From: Bacteroidales bacterium
Lineage (GTDB): Bacteria > Bacteroidota > Bacteroidia > Bacteroidales > UBA932
Assembly: GCA_016282145.1 (NCBI GenBank)
Contig: JAEEJZ010000075.1
Location: 1-43,228, forward strand
Direction: 5' to 3'
DNA length: 43,228 bases
The notes below the pieces were generated by a model. The model made no database searches and was not told the DNA's origin. It was given only the letters and a program-made list of their open reading frames with translations. This document shows positions 16,014-25,024 of the stretch, piece after piece. Every line of letters starts with the position of its first letter. The stretch's first letter is position 1. A program made the translations under genes and the position numbers.

Positions 16014-18351
16014 CTTTTCGCCGATAAAATACCGCTCCTGCGACGGAGCAAAGTGCCAGGAGGATCAGCAGCAGCGAGGAAGCGCGCGAAACGGCTTCCC
16101 CGCGGGCATAGGAGGCAGGGGCGAAGCGCATTTCCAACTCGTGCGTTCCCGCCGGGAGCGTCGCCCCCCGGAGGATTTCCTCTTCGAGCGTAATGTCCAG
16201 CGCCGTTCCGTCCTCGAGCGTAAGCGTCCATCCGTCGGGATAATACACTTCGCTGAACACGGCTTCCCCGCCGCTCGCGGAACTGTAGCGGTAGCGCAGT
16301 GCGTTCGGCGCATAGGAGACGAGTTCGATCGGCGCATGGCCATCCTTGAACCAGGCATTGCCCATGGCGTAAGGGTTGCGCACGGGCGCACGATTCGGCG
16401 CGACGATGAGGTAGCGGCAGTTGAGTTTCGACAGCCCTTCGAGGTACGGCAGTTCCGTCCCCGCGGCCAGCGCCTTTCTCGCCAGGGCAAGTTCCGTGGA
16501 AAGGTGCGCATCGATGTACTCCTGATAGCGCTGCAGCTTGGCCGGGGAATAACCGCCGATGTTCTTGTGCCAGTAAGAGGGATGCGAATCGTTGAAAGTA
16601 TTGACGCTCAGGTCGGCGACGCGGTAGGAAGGATCCTTGTCCGCGAGGATCAGCTTGTCCACGGGACGCTGTGCGAACTGCGCCGAGAAGTCCTTCGGCG
16701 TCACAAAGTGTTCGGCGTTCAGGTAACGCTTGTCCGCCAGGAAGAGGTCTGCGAGCACGAGCAGGCAGATGCCGGCGGCCACCGCCGTCTTCGCAGCGGC
16801 ATTCCGGGCTTTGGCCCCGCTCCAGACGACCAGCACGCAGCTGGCGCTGATCAGCAGCAGGGAACGCAGGGCGTCGGCGCGCAGCAGGCTCATGCGGTCA
16901 GCGGCGAGCGCATCGGCCAGGACGGCCGGCATCCCTTCGTCGTAAGGAGCCTTGAAATCGCCGGCGATGCCCGGGAAAAGCAGGCAGAGCAGGCAGAAGC
17001 CGCCGCTCAGCGCAAAGGACCACAGCGCCGCCTTGCGCAGTTTCTTAGGATCCGTCTGTCCGCGGAGGATGCCGTCTAAAGCGATGAAGCCCAGCAGCGG
17101 CAGGGTGAATTGCAGCAGCACCAGGGCCATCGATACCGTCCGGAACTTGTTATAGAGGGGCACGAAATCGTAAAAGAACTTCGTAAAGGCCATGAAATGG
17201 CTGCCGAGCGCCAGGAAAACCGCCAGCAGCGTGCAGAGCGCCAGCCACCATTTCTGTGCACCGCGGCAGAGCATCAGGCCCAGCAGGAACAGGAAGACCG
17301 TCACCGCGCCGATATACATCGGACCGGCGGTAAAGGGCTGCGGACCCCAGTAGAGCGGCAGGCTTTTGCAGATGGAGCGGGCATTGCCCTGTCCGGCACG
17401 CTTGAGCACCTTGTAGGTCTCGCTGTGCTTGGGATTGACGGCCCCGGACGAGGATCCTCCGTTGAAATTCGGGATCATCAGGTTGGGCAGTTCCTCCCAG
17501 CCATAGGACCAGGAAGTCGCGTAATCGAGTTCCAGGCCGGAGGTCTTGCCGTCCGAACTGCCGCCGCGCATGGAATACGGGGTATAGGCCATGGTGGGCA
17601 GGAGTTTCGAGGCATTGGTGGCGATGCCTGCACCGCCCAGGACCAGCAGCAGGGCCGAAACGGCGAAAAAGCGGCCCAGCAGGGCTTTATTCTTGACCAG
17701 CAGCGCAATCAGCAGGGCCAGGGCATAGCCGACGAGGAGGATGGCCAGATAGTAGGAAATCTGCGGATGGTTGGCCTTGACCTGGAAACTGACCGTCATA
17801 CCGAAGGCGGCCGCACCGAGCAGGGTCAGCGGCCAGGAAGGCTTTTCCTGCAAGGCTTTGCGATAGGCGAAGGCGAAGGCCGCGACCACCCAGGGCAGGA
17901 AGGCGAGGGCCTGCATCTTGGTGTTGTGCCCCACCTGGATGATTTGCAGGTTATAGGAACAGAAGGTCACCGCAATCGCCCCTCCGGCGGCCAGCAACGG
18001 GCCTATGCCGAAGGCCAGCATCATCAGGAAAGCGCCGAGCAGCGAGACGAAGAGGTAGGTCGCCGGTCGGCGGCCGGTCAGCAGAAAGTCGTAGATTTTC
18101 TGTGTCCAGTCGCCTTTTGTGGAGGACTGGATGGTGGTGGTCGGCATACCGCTGAACATCGCCCCGGTCCAGGCCGTAGGGTCGTCCGGATGCGAGGCGT
18201 TCCATTCCGTCATTTCGTGGGACATACCCACCCAGCCGGAGATGTCGCTCTGATTGACGATTTTTCCTTTCAGTACTTCCGGCACGAATCCGTATGACAG
18301 CACCAGAAAACCCAGTACAATCAAGACGCAATATAAAAGTTTCTGTTTCAT
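15997..18351 (-). CDS. YfhO-family polytopic membrane protein
   Basis: A 784-residue integral membrane protein with many hydrophobic segments spread over the first three quarters and a soluble C-terminal part followed by a last helix (ASSLLLILLALCSVAGAVF). The overall build, the extracytoplasmic loop after the first helix and the C-terminal YRYSSASGGEAVFSEVYYPDGW segment are typical of YfhO-type proteins. In Firmicutes YfhO proteins help glycosylate lipoteichoic acid; in Bacteroidota the role is not established, but the next gene is a glycosyltransferase, which fits a lipid-linked sugar task. It overlaps both neighbours (ATGA with the glycosyltransferase, 17 nt with rsmA). Confidence 0.8.
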   Translation of the reverse strand: MKQKLLYCVLIVLGFLVLSYGFVPEVLKGKIVNQSDISGWVGMSHEMTEWNASHPDDPTAWTGAMFSGMPTTTIQSSTKGDWTQKIYDFLLTGRRPATYLFVSLLGAFLMMLAFGIGPLLAAGGAIAVTFCSYNLQIIQVGHNTKMQALAFLPWVVAAFAFAYRKALQEKPSWPLTLLGAAAFGMTVSFQVKANHPQISYYLAILLVGYALALLIALLVKNKALLGRFFAVSALLLVLGGAGIATNASKLLPTMAYTPYSMRGGSSDGKTSGLELDYATSWSYGWEELPNLMIPNFNGGSSSGAVNPKHSETYKVLKRAGQGNARSICKSLPLYWGPQPFTAGPMYIGAVTVFLFLLGLMLCRGAQKWWLALCTLLAVFLALGSHFMAFTKFFYDFVPLYNKFRTVSMALVLLQFTLPLLGFIALDGILRGQTDPKKLRKAALWSFALSGGFCLLCLLFPGIAGDFKAPYDEGMPAVLADALAADRMSLLRADALRSLLLISASCVLVVWSGAKARNAAAKTAVAAGICLLVLADLFLADKRYLNAEHFVTPKDFSAQFAQRPVDKLILADKDPSYRVADLSVNTFNDSHPSYWHKNIGGYSPAKLQRYQEYIDAHLSTELALARKALAAGTELPYLEGLSKLNCRYLIVAPNRAPVRNPYAMGNAWFKDGHAPIELVSYAPNALRYRYSSASGGEAVFSEVYYPDGWTLTLEDGTALDITLEEEILRGATLPAGTHELEMRFAPASYARGEAVSRASSLLLILLALCSVAGAVFYRRKDGSQG

Positions 18352-19670
18352 TTCTGATTCAATAAAGCCACCAGTTGGCGAGTCAGTTCCACCCGGGAGT
18401 ATTTGGCGGCGGCGCTAGGGCGCGGGGCGCGCTCACCAGCAAGCCAGCGCTGCCATTCGTTTTCGATGAAGGCCCTGACCGGGGCGCTACGGTCCCAGTC
18501 GAACATATCGCCGGCGGCGGCATCACGCAGCAGCCGGGCGGCCGCACCTTCACTCTGGCCGATGCCCAGCACCGGGCGGGCGGCGGCCAGGTATTCGAAA
18601 ATCTTCCCCGGCAGGACGGCTGCGTATTCCGGTTCACGGCGCAGGGGCAGCAGCAGTACCGAAGCGCTTTGCTGAAGGGCCGTCACCGCACTGTGCGGCA
18701 GGTAGCCGAGGTGTTCGAGATTATCTCCGAGGCCGGCACGCCGGATGGCGTCCAGGATTTCCCCGTCCACCTTGCCCGCCAGACGGAGCCGCAGGCAATC
18801 CCGCAGGCGCGCGTCTTCCCGGCACATGTCGCCCAGCGCCTGCCAGAGGTTCAGCGGATTGCCGTCGGCAGCGAAGAGGCCGGTATGCACCAGGGTGAAC
18901 CACTCGTCCACCCGCTCCTCTTCCGGCAGCGGGGGAAAATCGTCCGGGTCGAAACCGTTGGTGATGAGTTCCACCGGAGTCCGGGTGGCCGCCTGGAAAT
19001 CATCCCGCACGGGAGGCGATACGCTGATGACGCGCGTCGCTTCATCCAGTACGCTCTGCTCGAGCTTTTCGTGCCGGCGCCGGTTCCAGGGCAGCAGGGC
19101 CAGATGTTTGAAGTAGAACATCCGGGTCCAGGGATCGCGAAAGTCCGCATACCAGGGCGGGCAGGGTTTTCCCGCCCGCTTCAGGGCCCGGCAGAGGTCG
19201 CGTCCGATCAGGTGCATCGAATGCGGAGGACCGGTGGTGACGATGGCATCGACGGGATGTTCTTCCAGATATTTGAGCAGGAAGGCGACCGAAGGGCGTA
19301 TCCAGCCGGCCCGGGGGTCGGGCACGAAGCAATTCCCCCGCAGGAAGAGCGATAGTTTCTTTTTCCAGTTGCCTCCTGAGCGGCTGACCGGGTTGACTTC
19401 GCGCTGCGCGCCGCCGTCGCTGCCCTTGCCGCCGAAAATCCGGCGATAGAGCGCATAGGGTTCCCGAATCGGGGTACGGATGACTTCCGCACAGGCGGGA
19501 ACGTCTGCGCTCAGGCTGTCGTCCTCGGCAAGCCGTTCGGGATTGAGCGGCGTGTAAATAACGGGCTGCCAGCCCTCTGCCGGCAGGTATTTGGCGAATT
19601 TCACCCAGCGCTGCACCCCGGAGCCTCCGGTCGGCGGCCAGTAATACGATATGATCAGCAGGCGCTTCAT
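18348..19670 (-). CDS. GT4-like glycosyltransferase (GT-B fold)
   Basis: A 440-residue cytosolic glycosyltransferase. The N-terminal domain begins LLIISYYWPPTGGSGVQRWVKF, the usual donor-side glycine loop of GT4-like enzymes, and carries VTTGPPHSMHLIG. The C-terminal domain has VHTGLFAAD, LEHLGYLPH and the nucleotide-sugar site near PGKIFEYLAAARPVLGIG. No membrane segment is seen. It would add a sugar in surface-glycan synthesis; the sugar is not predictable. ATGA overlaps join it to mutS above and the YfhO-like gene below, and the latter is its most likely functional partner. Confidence 0.8.
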   Translation of the reverse strand: MKRLLIISYYWPPTGGSGVQRWVKFAKYLPAEGWQPVIYTPLNPERLAEDDSLSADVPACAEVIRTPIREPYALYRRIFGGKGSDGGAQREVNPVSRSGGNWKKKLSLFLRGNCFVPDPRAGWIRPSVAFLLKYLEEHPVDAIVTTGPPHSMHLIGRDLCRALKRAGKPCPPWYADFRDPWTRMFYFKHLALLPWNRRRHEKLEQSVLDEATRVISVSPPVRDDFQAATRTPVELITNGFDPDDFPPLPEEERVDEWFTLVHTGLFAADGNPLNLWQALGDMCREDARLRDCLRLRLAGKVDGEILDAIRRAGLGDNLEHLGYLPHSAVTALQQSASVLLLPLRREPEYAAVLPGKIFEYLAAARPVLGIGQSEGAAARLLRDAAAGDMFDWDRSAPVRAFIENEWQRWLAGERAPRPSAAAKYSRVELTRQLVALLNQK

Positions 19671-22270
19671 AGTCCCAGTTCCGTTTTCATCGACCGCAGC
19701 AAGTCAAAGGCCTGGAGCGGCGTCAGGTTGTTCAGGTCCGTGCGTTCCAGTTTTTCCCGGATGGAGGCGAGGGTAGGATCGTCCAGTTGAAAGAAGGACA
19801 GCTGCACGCTCCCGTCCTCTTCCGGAGCGATGGCCGCCGCGCGCTTTTCGCGGGATTCGAGCGTCTTGAGCGTCCGCTCGGCACGTTCGATGACCTCGGC
19901 GGGCATTCCCGCCATCCGGGCCACGTGGATACCGAAACTGTGCGCTACCCCGCCCTCGCGCAATTTGCGCAGGAAAATCACTTCCTTCCCCTCTTCCTTG
20001 ACGGCGATATGGTAGTTCTTCACCCGCTTGAAACGCTTTTCCAGGTCGTTGAGTTCGTGATAATGGGTCGCGAAGAGGGTCTTTGCCCCCTTCCCGCGCT
20101 CGTGGATGTATTCCACCAGGGCGCTGGCGATGGACATACCGTCGTAGGTGGAGGTGCCGCGGCCGATTTCATCGAGCAGCACCAGGGAACGCGCGGAGAG
20201 GTTGTGCATGATCATCGCCGTCTCCAGCATCTCCACCATGAAGGTGGATTCGCCGCGGGAAATATTGTCCGTCGCACCGACGCGGGTGAAAATCTTGTCG
20301 AAATAGCCGATGTGCGCCTCCTTCGCGGGCACGAAGGCTCCCGCCTGCGCAAGCAGCACGATCAGCGCGGTCTGCCGCAGCAGCGCGGATTTTCCCGCCA
20401 TGTTCGGTCCGGTCAGGATCATGATCTGGCAGGCGGAGGAATCCAGCAGGATGTCGTTGGGCACATATTCTTCGCCCGGGGGCATCAGCGCCTCGATGAC
20501 CGGATGTCTCCCCTGCTTGATGTCCAGCACCGTCCCCTTGTCCAGCACGGGGCGGCACCACTGTTTTTCCAGGGCGATGCAGGCGTAGCCGGCAAGTACG
20601 TCAAGCCGTGACACGATGCGGCAATTGGTCTGGATATCGCGGATCCGCCCCTGGATCCGGGCCACCAGCTCGGCATAAATACGGCTTTCGATTTCGTAGA
20701 TGCGGGCTTCGGCGCTCAGGATCTTCTGCTCATACTCCTTGAGTTCCTCGGTGATGTAACGCTCTGCGCTGACCAGCGTCTGCCGGCGGATCCACTCCGG
20801 CGGCACGCTGTCGCGGAAGGTATTGCGCACCTCGATATAGTAGCCGAAGACGTTGTTGTAGCCGATTTTCAGCGAACTGATGCCCGTACGCTCGATTTCC
20901 CGCTGCTGCATCGCCAGCAGATATTCCTTTCCGCCGCGGGAAATGTCCCGCAGTTCGTCCAGTTCCGCATCCACGCCGCGGGCGATGACGTCGCCCTTGC
21001 CGAGGAACACCGCAGGGCTTTCTTCCAGTGTCCGGTCCACCTGTTCCATCAGGGGCCTGCAGTCCTTCATTTCCGCGGCAAGCGGCATCAGGACCGGGGA
21101 TTCGCTCTGCGCGAGCAATTGCTGCAGCGGCTCCATCCGCGAAAGGCTCCGCACCAGTTGCCGGGCTTCGCGCGGATAGAGTTTGCCCGTCGCCGCGCGG
21201 GAGACGATGCGCTCCAGGTCTCCGATATCGCCGATCCAGCGCTGCACATCCTCAAGGGCGGCATCGTGCGCACAGAACCATTCGACGGTATCGTGGCGCT
21301 GGGCCAGCTCCTCCAGGTCGAGCGAAGGCATCGACAGCCACTGCCGCAGGAGGCGGGCTCCCATCGGGGAAGTACAGCGGTCCACGACCTCCACGAGACT
21401 GGTCCCCTCCGTGCCCGAGGCGGACGCGAAGACTTCCAGGTTGCGGACGGTAAAGCGGTCCATCCAGATGAACTTGTTCCCGTCGATGCGCGAAAGCGAA
21501 CAGATATTCTTGAGCCCGGTATGCTGGGTTTGCTCCAGATAGAAGATCAGCGCGCCGGCGCTGCAGAGGGCCAGCGGAAAACGGTCCGCGCCAAAACCCT
21601 TGAGGGAGCGCGTCCCGAACTGCTTGCAAAGTTTTTCCCGGGCCGCCTCTTCCACGAAAGCCCATTCGTCGAGAGGGGTGATATAGACCTCGGGGAACTT
21701 CTCGCGCACGCCCTGGAGGCAGTCGCGCTGCACCACCAGTTCCTTCGGCGCAAAAGAAGAGATGAGGGTGGAAATATAGTCGAGGCCGCCCTGGGCCACC
21801 TGGAAAGTGCCGGTGGAGACATCCAGGAACGCAGCGCCGCAATCCGCTCCGTCGAAGGTCAGGCCGCAGAGGAAGTTGTGCTCCTTCTGCTCCAGCATCC
21901 CGTCGCCGAAGGCCACGCCCGGCGTCAGGATTTCCGTGATGCCGCGCTTGACCAGTTTGTTCTTGACCAGCGCCGGATCCTCCAACTGGTCGCAGACCGC
22001 CACCTTGTAGCCCGCCCGGATCAGTTTGTGCAGGTACTGGTCGATGGCGTGATGCGGAAAGCCCGCCATCGGCGTACTGCCCTTGTCGCCGTTGCTGCGC
22101 TTTGTCAGCACGAGGCCGAGCACCTTGCTGACGAGCACCGCGTCATCGCTGTACGTTTCATAAAAGTCGCCGACCCGGTAGAGCAGAACGGCCTCCGGAT
22201 GCTGTGCCTTGATGGAAAAGTATTGGCGCAGCATCGGGGTATCTTCTGATTTCTTCGTCTTTTGCGTCAT
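19667..22270 (-). CDS. mutS: DNA mismatch repair protein MutS
   Basis: A full-length 867-residue MutS1. The mismatch-reading Phe-x-Glu is F36-Y-E38 in RVGDFYETY. The clamp and lever regions follow, then the ATPase with Walker A GPNMAGKSA starting at 621 and Walker B LVLLDEIGRGTST with D700-E701, and ATHYHEL. The C-terminal part includes a short dimerisation-type tail. It finds base mismatches and recruits MutL. ATGA overlaps on both sides tie its translation to the NSS transporter and the glycosyltransferase, an odd but clear arrangement. Confidence 0.97.
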   Translation of the reverse strand: MTQKTKKSEDTPMLRQYFSIKAQHPEAVLLYRVGDFYETYSDDAVLVSKVLGLVLTKRSNGDKGSTPMAGFPHHAIDQYLHKLIRAGYKVAVCDQLEDPALVKNKLVKRGITEILTPGVAFGDGMLEQKEHNFLCGLTFDGADCGAAFLDVSTGTFQVAQGGLDYISTLISSFAPKELVVQRDCLQGVREKFPEVYITPLDEWAFVEEAAREKLCKQFGTRSLKGFGADRFPLALCSAGALIFYLEQTQHTGLKNICSLSRIDGNKFIWMDRFTVRNLEVFASASGTEGTSLVEVVDRCTSPMGARLLRQWLSMPSLDLEELAQRHDTVEWFCAHDAALEDVQRWIGDIGDLERIVSRAATGKLYPREARQLVRSLSRMEPLQQLLAQSESPVLMPLAAEMKDCRPLMEQVDRTLEESPAVFLGKGDVIARGVDAELDELRDISRGGKEYLLAMQQREIERTGISSLKIGYNNVFGYYIEVRNTFRDSVPPEWIRRQTLVSAERYITEELKEYEQKILSAEARIYEIESRIYAELVARIQGRIRDIQTNCRIVSRLDVLAGYACIALEKQWCRPVLDKGTVLDIKQGRHPVIEALMPPGEEYVPNDILLDSSACQIMILTGPNMAGKSALLRQTALIVLLAQAGAFVPAKEAHIGYFDKIFTRVGATDNISRGESTFMVEMLETAMIMHNLSARSLVLLDEIGRGTSTYDGMSIASALVEYIHERGKGAKTLFATHYHELNDLEKRFKRVKNYHIAVKEEGKEVIFLRKLREGGVAHSFGIHVARMAGMPAEVIERAERTLKTLESREKRAAAIAPEEDGSVQLSFFQLDDPTLASIREKLERTDLNNLTPLQAFDLLRSMKTELGL

Positions 22271-23592
22271 AAGAGGTTCGTAAAGAAAATCACCAGGATG
22301 GCCGGCGGAACGAGGTATTTCAGGAGGAAGTAGAATCCGCCGAAGAGGGCGGAAGACAGTTTGAGGCGGCCGTTATTGGTAAACTCAGCCTTGAGGGCAG
22401 AGCGCTCCATCTTCCATCCGGCAAAGACGGTGAAGGCCAGGGCGCCCAGCATCATAAACACGTTGGAAGAAACGAAATCGCAGAAACTGAAGACATTGCT
22501 GCGGAGCGAACACCAGCAGCCCAGCAGCAGCGCGGCGCAGAAAATCACCCAGGTCGCTTTCTTGCGGCCCCAGTGCAGGCGCTCCATCAGCATCGACACG
22601 CAGGACTCGATCATCGAGATTTCCGAGGTGATCGCGGCGATGAGGATCGTCAGGAAGAAACCGATGGCCATAACGCGGCCCAGCAGGGGCGACGCCGCTC
22701 CCATCTGCGCAAAGATGTAGGGAATGGACTCGAAGACCAGCGACGGTCCCGCTTCGGGGCGCAGGCCGGCCGAAAACACCGCAGGCATCACTACAAAGCC
22801 GGAGATTACGGCGAAAAAGATATCGAAAATCAGCGTCAGCACACTCGTGGAGAGGATCTTCTGCTGTTTTTTCATATAGGACGAATAGGTCAGCACCACG
22901 CCCATACCGATCGACATCGAGAAGAAGGACTGTCCCAGCGCACAGGCAATACCCCGCGGGGTCAGTTTTGAAAAATCCGGCTTCAGCAGATAGTCCAGGC
23001 CGTCTTTCGAGCCCGGCAGGGACAGGGAGAAAAGCATCATCGCGACAATCAGCACGAAGAGCAGCGGAATGCATACCTTGCTGAAACGGTCGATGCCTTT
23101 TTTAACGCCCAGGACAATGATCATACAGCTGAAACCCAGGAACAGGGCGTGGGCCAGCAGCGGTTCGATGGTCGAAGCCGTCATCCGGTCGAAAACGGCC
23201 GCAGCGCTCTCCGGGTTTGCAGAATCGAAGCCCCTCACCACCGAACGGGCCAGGAAATCCAGCGACCAGCCGCCGACGACGCTGTAGTACGAAGTAATGA
23301 TGAAGGCGCCGAGCACGGCCAGCAGCCCCAGCCACTTCCATTTCGTTCCGGGGGCCAGGCTTTCCAGCGCATCATAGGTGCTCTTGCCCGCCTTCCGGCC
23401 GATCAGGGACTCCGCCAGAAAGGCCGGCAGCGAAATCAGGAAAGCGAAAGCCAGATAAACGATGATGAACGCCGCACCGCCATATTCTCCCACCATATAG
23501 GGGAAGCGCCAGATATTGCCCAGGCCGATCGCCGATCCCGCCAGGGCGAGGATTACGCCCATCCGGCCGAATTTCTCCCTTGATGCCGCCAT
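22267..23592 (-). CDS. Sodium-dependent transporter (NSS/LeuT family)
   Basis: A 441-residue neurotransmitter:sodium symporter family protein. TM1 with the broken helix is seen in LALAGSAIGLGNIWRFPYM, followed by GEYGGAAFIIVYLAF. The family's TM6-region GVVLTYSSYM and the TM8-region ITSEISMIESCVSM are present. Bacterial members import amino acids with sodium; the substrate here is not known. The start shares its A with the folA stop (TAATG at 23592). Length suits the short bacterial branch. Confidence 0.9.
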   Translation of the reverse strand: MAASREKFGRMGVILALAGSAIGLGNIWRFPYMVGEYGGAAFIIVYLAFAFLISLPAFLAESLIGRKAGKSTYDALESLAPGTKWKWLGLLAVLGAFIITSYYSVVGGWSLDFLARSVVRGFDSANPESAAAVFDRMTASTIEPLLAHALFLGFSCMIIVLGVKKGIDRFSKVCIPLLFVLIVAMMLFSLSLPGSKDGLDYLLKPDFSKLTPRGIACALGQSFFSMSIGMGVVLTYSSYMKKQQKILSTSVLTLIFDIFFAVISGFVVMPAVFSAGLRPEAGPSLVFESIPYIFAQMGAASPLLGRVMAIGFFLTILIAAITSEISMIESCVSMLMERLHWGRKKATWVIFCAALLLGCWCSLRSNVFSFCDFVSSNVFMMLGALAFTVFAGWKMERSALKAEFTNNGRLKLSSALFGGFYFLLKYLVPPAILVIFFTNLL

Positions 23593-24080
23593 TACTTCTT
23601 CTGATAGACTTCAAACTCAAAACGGTAACCCGTCTTCTCGTCGGTCAGGGTTTCCGAGACGGATACCCGCTTCCAGACCGCAGGGTCGATTTCAGGGAAA
23701 AACGCATCCGCATCCTTGATGACCGTATGCACCCGGGTGATATAGAGCGTATCCATATCGTTCAGGGCCGCCCGGTACACGGAAGCCCCGCCCATGATAA
23801 AGCCCTTTTCGGCCGGTTCAGCAGCCGCCCAGGCCTCCTCGAAAGAATAGACGCAACTCACTTCCGGAATCGGGTCTCCCCCCAGATTCAGCACGATGTT
23901 CTTGCGGTTCTTGAGCGGCCGGAAAGGCAGCGAGAAATAGGTCGTACGGCCCATGATGACCGGATAACCCTCGGTCACCCGCTTGAAATATTTCAAATCC
24001 TCCGGAAGGTGCCAGGGCAGGCCTCCCTTAACTCCGATGGCCCAATTGTCCGCCACCGCTACGATCAGACATTTTTCCAT
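23592..24080 (-). CDS. folA: Dihydrofolate reductase
   Basis: A 162-residue DHFR that reduces dihydrofolate to tetrahydrofolate with NADPH. The substrate end is WAIGVKGGLPWHLPEDLKYFK with the acidic residue D28 in the position of E. coli D27. The NADPH site is PVIMGRTTY and later FIMGGASVY. It follows thyA after 6 nt; ThyA makes dihydrofolate and DHFR recycles it, a classic pairing. Confidence 0.95.
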   Translation of the reverse strand: MEKCLIVAVADNWAIGVKGGLPWHLPEDLKYFKRVTEGYPVIMGRTTYFSLPFRPLKNRKNIVLNLGGDPIPEVSCVYSFEEAWAAAEPAEKGFIMGGASVYRAALNDMDTLYITRVHTVIKDADAFFPEIDPAVWKRVSVSETLTDEKTGYRFEFEVYQKK

Positions 24081-24086
24081 AAGTTC

Positions 24087-24881
24087 CTATACCGCTACCG
24101 GGGCTTTGATGGCCGGCCAGGGATCATAGCCCTCCAGCGTAAAGTCCTCGTACTTGAAATCAAACACAGATTTGACGGCGGGATTGAGCTTCATCCGCGG
24201 CAGCGCCCTGGGCGTGCGCGAAAGCTGCTCCGCCACCTGCTCGAAATGATTCAGGTAGATGTGCGTATCCCCCGTCGTATGGATAAACTCGCCGGGCTGC
24301 AGGCCACAGCACTGCGCAATCATCATCGTCAAAAGCGCATAGGAGGCGATATTGAAAGGCACACCGAGGAAAGTGTCTGCACTGCGCTGATAGAGCTGGC
24401 ACGACAACTTGCCGTCGGCGACATAAAACTGGAAGAGGCAGTGGCAGGGCGGCAGGGCCATTTTGTCCACCTCGCCCGGGTTCCAGGCGCAGACCAGCAT
24501 ACGGCGCGAATCCGGATGGTTGCGGATCAGGTCGATGACCTGGGAGAGCTGGTCGACGCTCCGGCCGTCCGGCGCGGGCCAGCTGCGCCACTGATGGCCG
24601 TACACCGGCCCCAGATCGCCGTTTTCATCCGCCCACTCGTCCCAGATGGACACCCCGTTATCCTTGAGGTACTTGATATTCGTATCCCCGGAAATGAACC
24701 ACAGGAGTTCGTGGATGATGGATTTCAGATGGACTTTCTTGGTGGTGAGCAGCGGGAAGCCCTCGGACAGGTCAAAGCGCATCTGATAGCCGAAGACGCT
24801 CTGCGTCCCCACGCCCGTCCGGTCCGTCTTGATCACCCCGTTCTCCCGGATATACCTCAATAAATCTAGATATTGTTTCAT
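24087..24881 (-). CDS. thyA: Thymidylate synthase
   Basis: A 264-residue ThyA, the same length as the E. coli enzyme, converting dUMP to dTMP with methylene-tetrahydrofolate. The catalytic C146 sits in [13 protein letters not shown], followed by [21 protein letters not shown]; the N-terminal [11 protein letters not shown] phosphate loop is present, and the end is APVAV. It is the first gene of the tight minus-strand run; upstream lies the palindromic element at 24898-25017. I see no good TAnnTTTG box in front, so its promoter is not identified. Confidence 0.97.
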   Translation of the reverse strand: MKQYLDLLRYIRENGVIKTDRTGVGTQSVFGYQMRFDLSEGFPLLTTKKVHLKSIIHELLWFISGDTNIKYLKDNGVSIWDEWADENGDLGPVYGHQWRSWPAPDGRSVDQLSQVIDLIRNHPDSRRMLVCAWNPGEVDKMALPPCHCLFQFYVADGKLSCQLYQRSADTFLGVPFNIASYALLTMMIAQCCGLQPGEFIHTTGDTHIYLNHFEQVAEQLSRTPRALPRMKLNPAVKSVFDFKYEDFTLEGYDPWPAIKAPVAV

Positions 24882-24897
24882 TGTATTATTGAAAGTC

Positions 24898-25017
24898 TTG
24901 CCCCTGTAGCGACGTTAGCGAGAAGACCTGCAACGTTAGGGCACATTTACCCGGATAGGGTTGCGAAGCAACAAGTGCCCGATGTTGCAGGGCGGATCGT
25001 AGGAGCTATAGGGGCAA
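24898..25017. repeat. Nested palindromic element, about 120 bp
   Basis: Three inverted repeats are nested. Outer arms TTGCCCCTGTAGC (24898-24910) and GCTATAGGGGCAA (25005-25017) differ at one position. Middle arms CCTGCAAC...GGGCAC (24927-24944) and GTGCCC...GTTGCAGG (24975-24991) pair with a small internal loop. The inner hairpin is GTTGC-GAA-GCAAC (24960-24972). It also holds a near direct repeat, GCGACGTTAGCG / GCAACGTTAGGG. It fills almost the whole gap between galM and thyA and encodes no protein. It may be a REP/MITE-like element or a structured RNA/terminator; which cannot be told from one copy. Confidence 0.65.
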
Positions 25018-25024
25018 TATACAC

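Noticed and set aside
24882..25024. Insertion sequence between galM and thyA
   Set aside because: No transposase frame and no target-site duplication could be seen; only the palindromic element is present.
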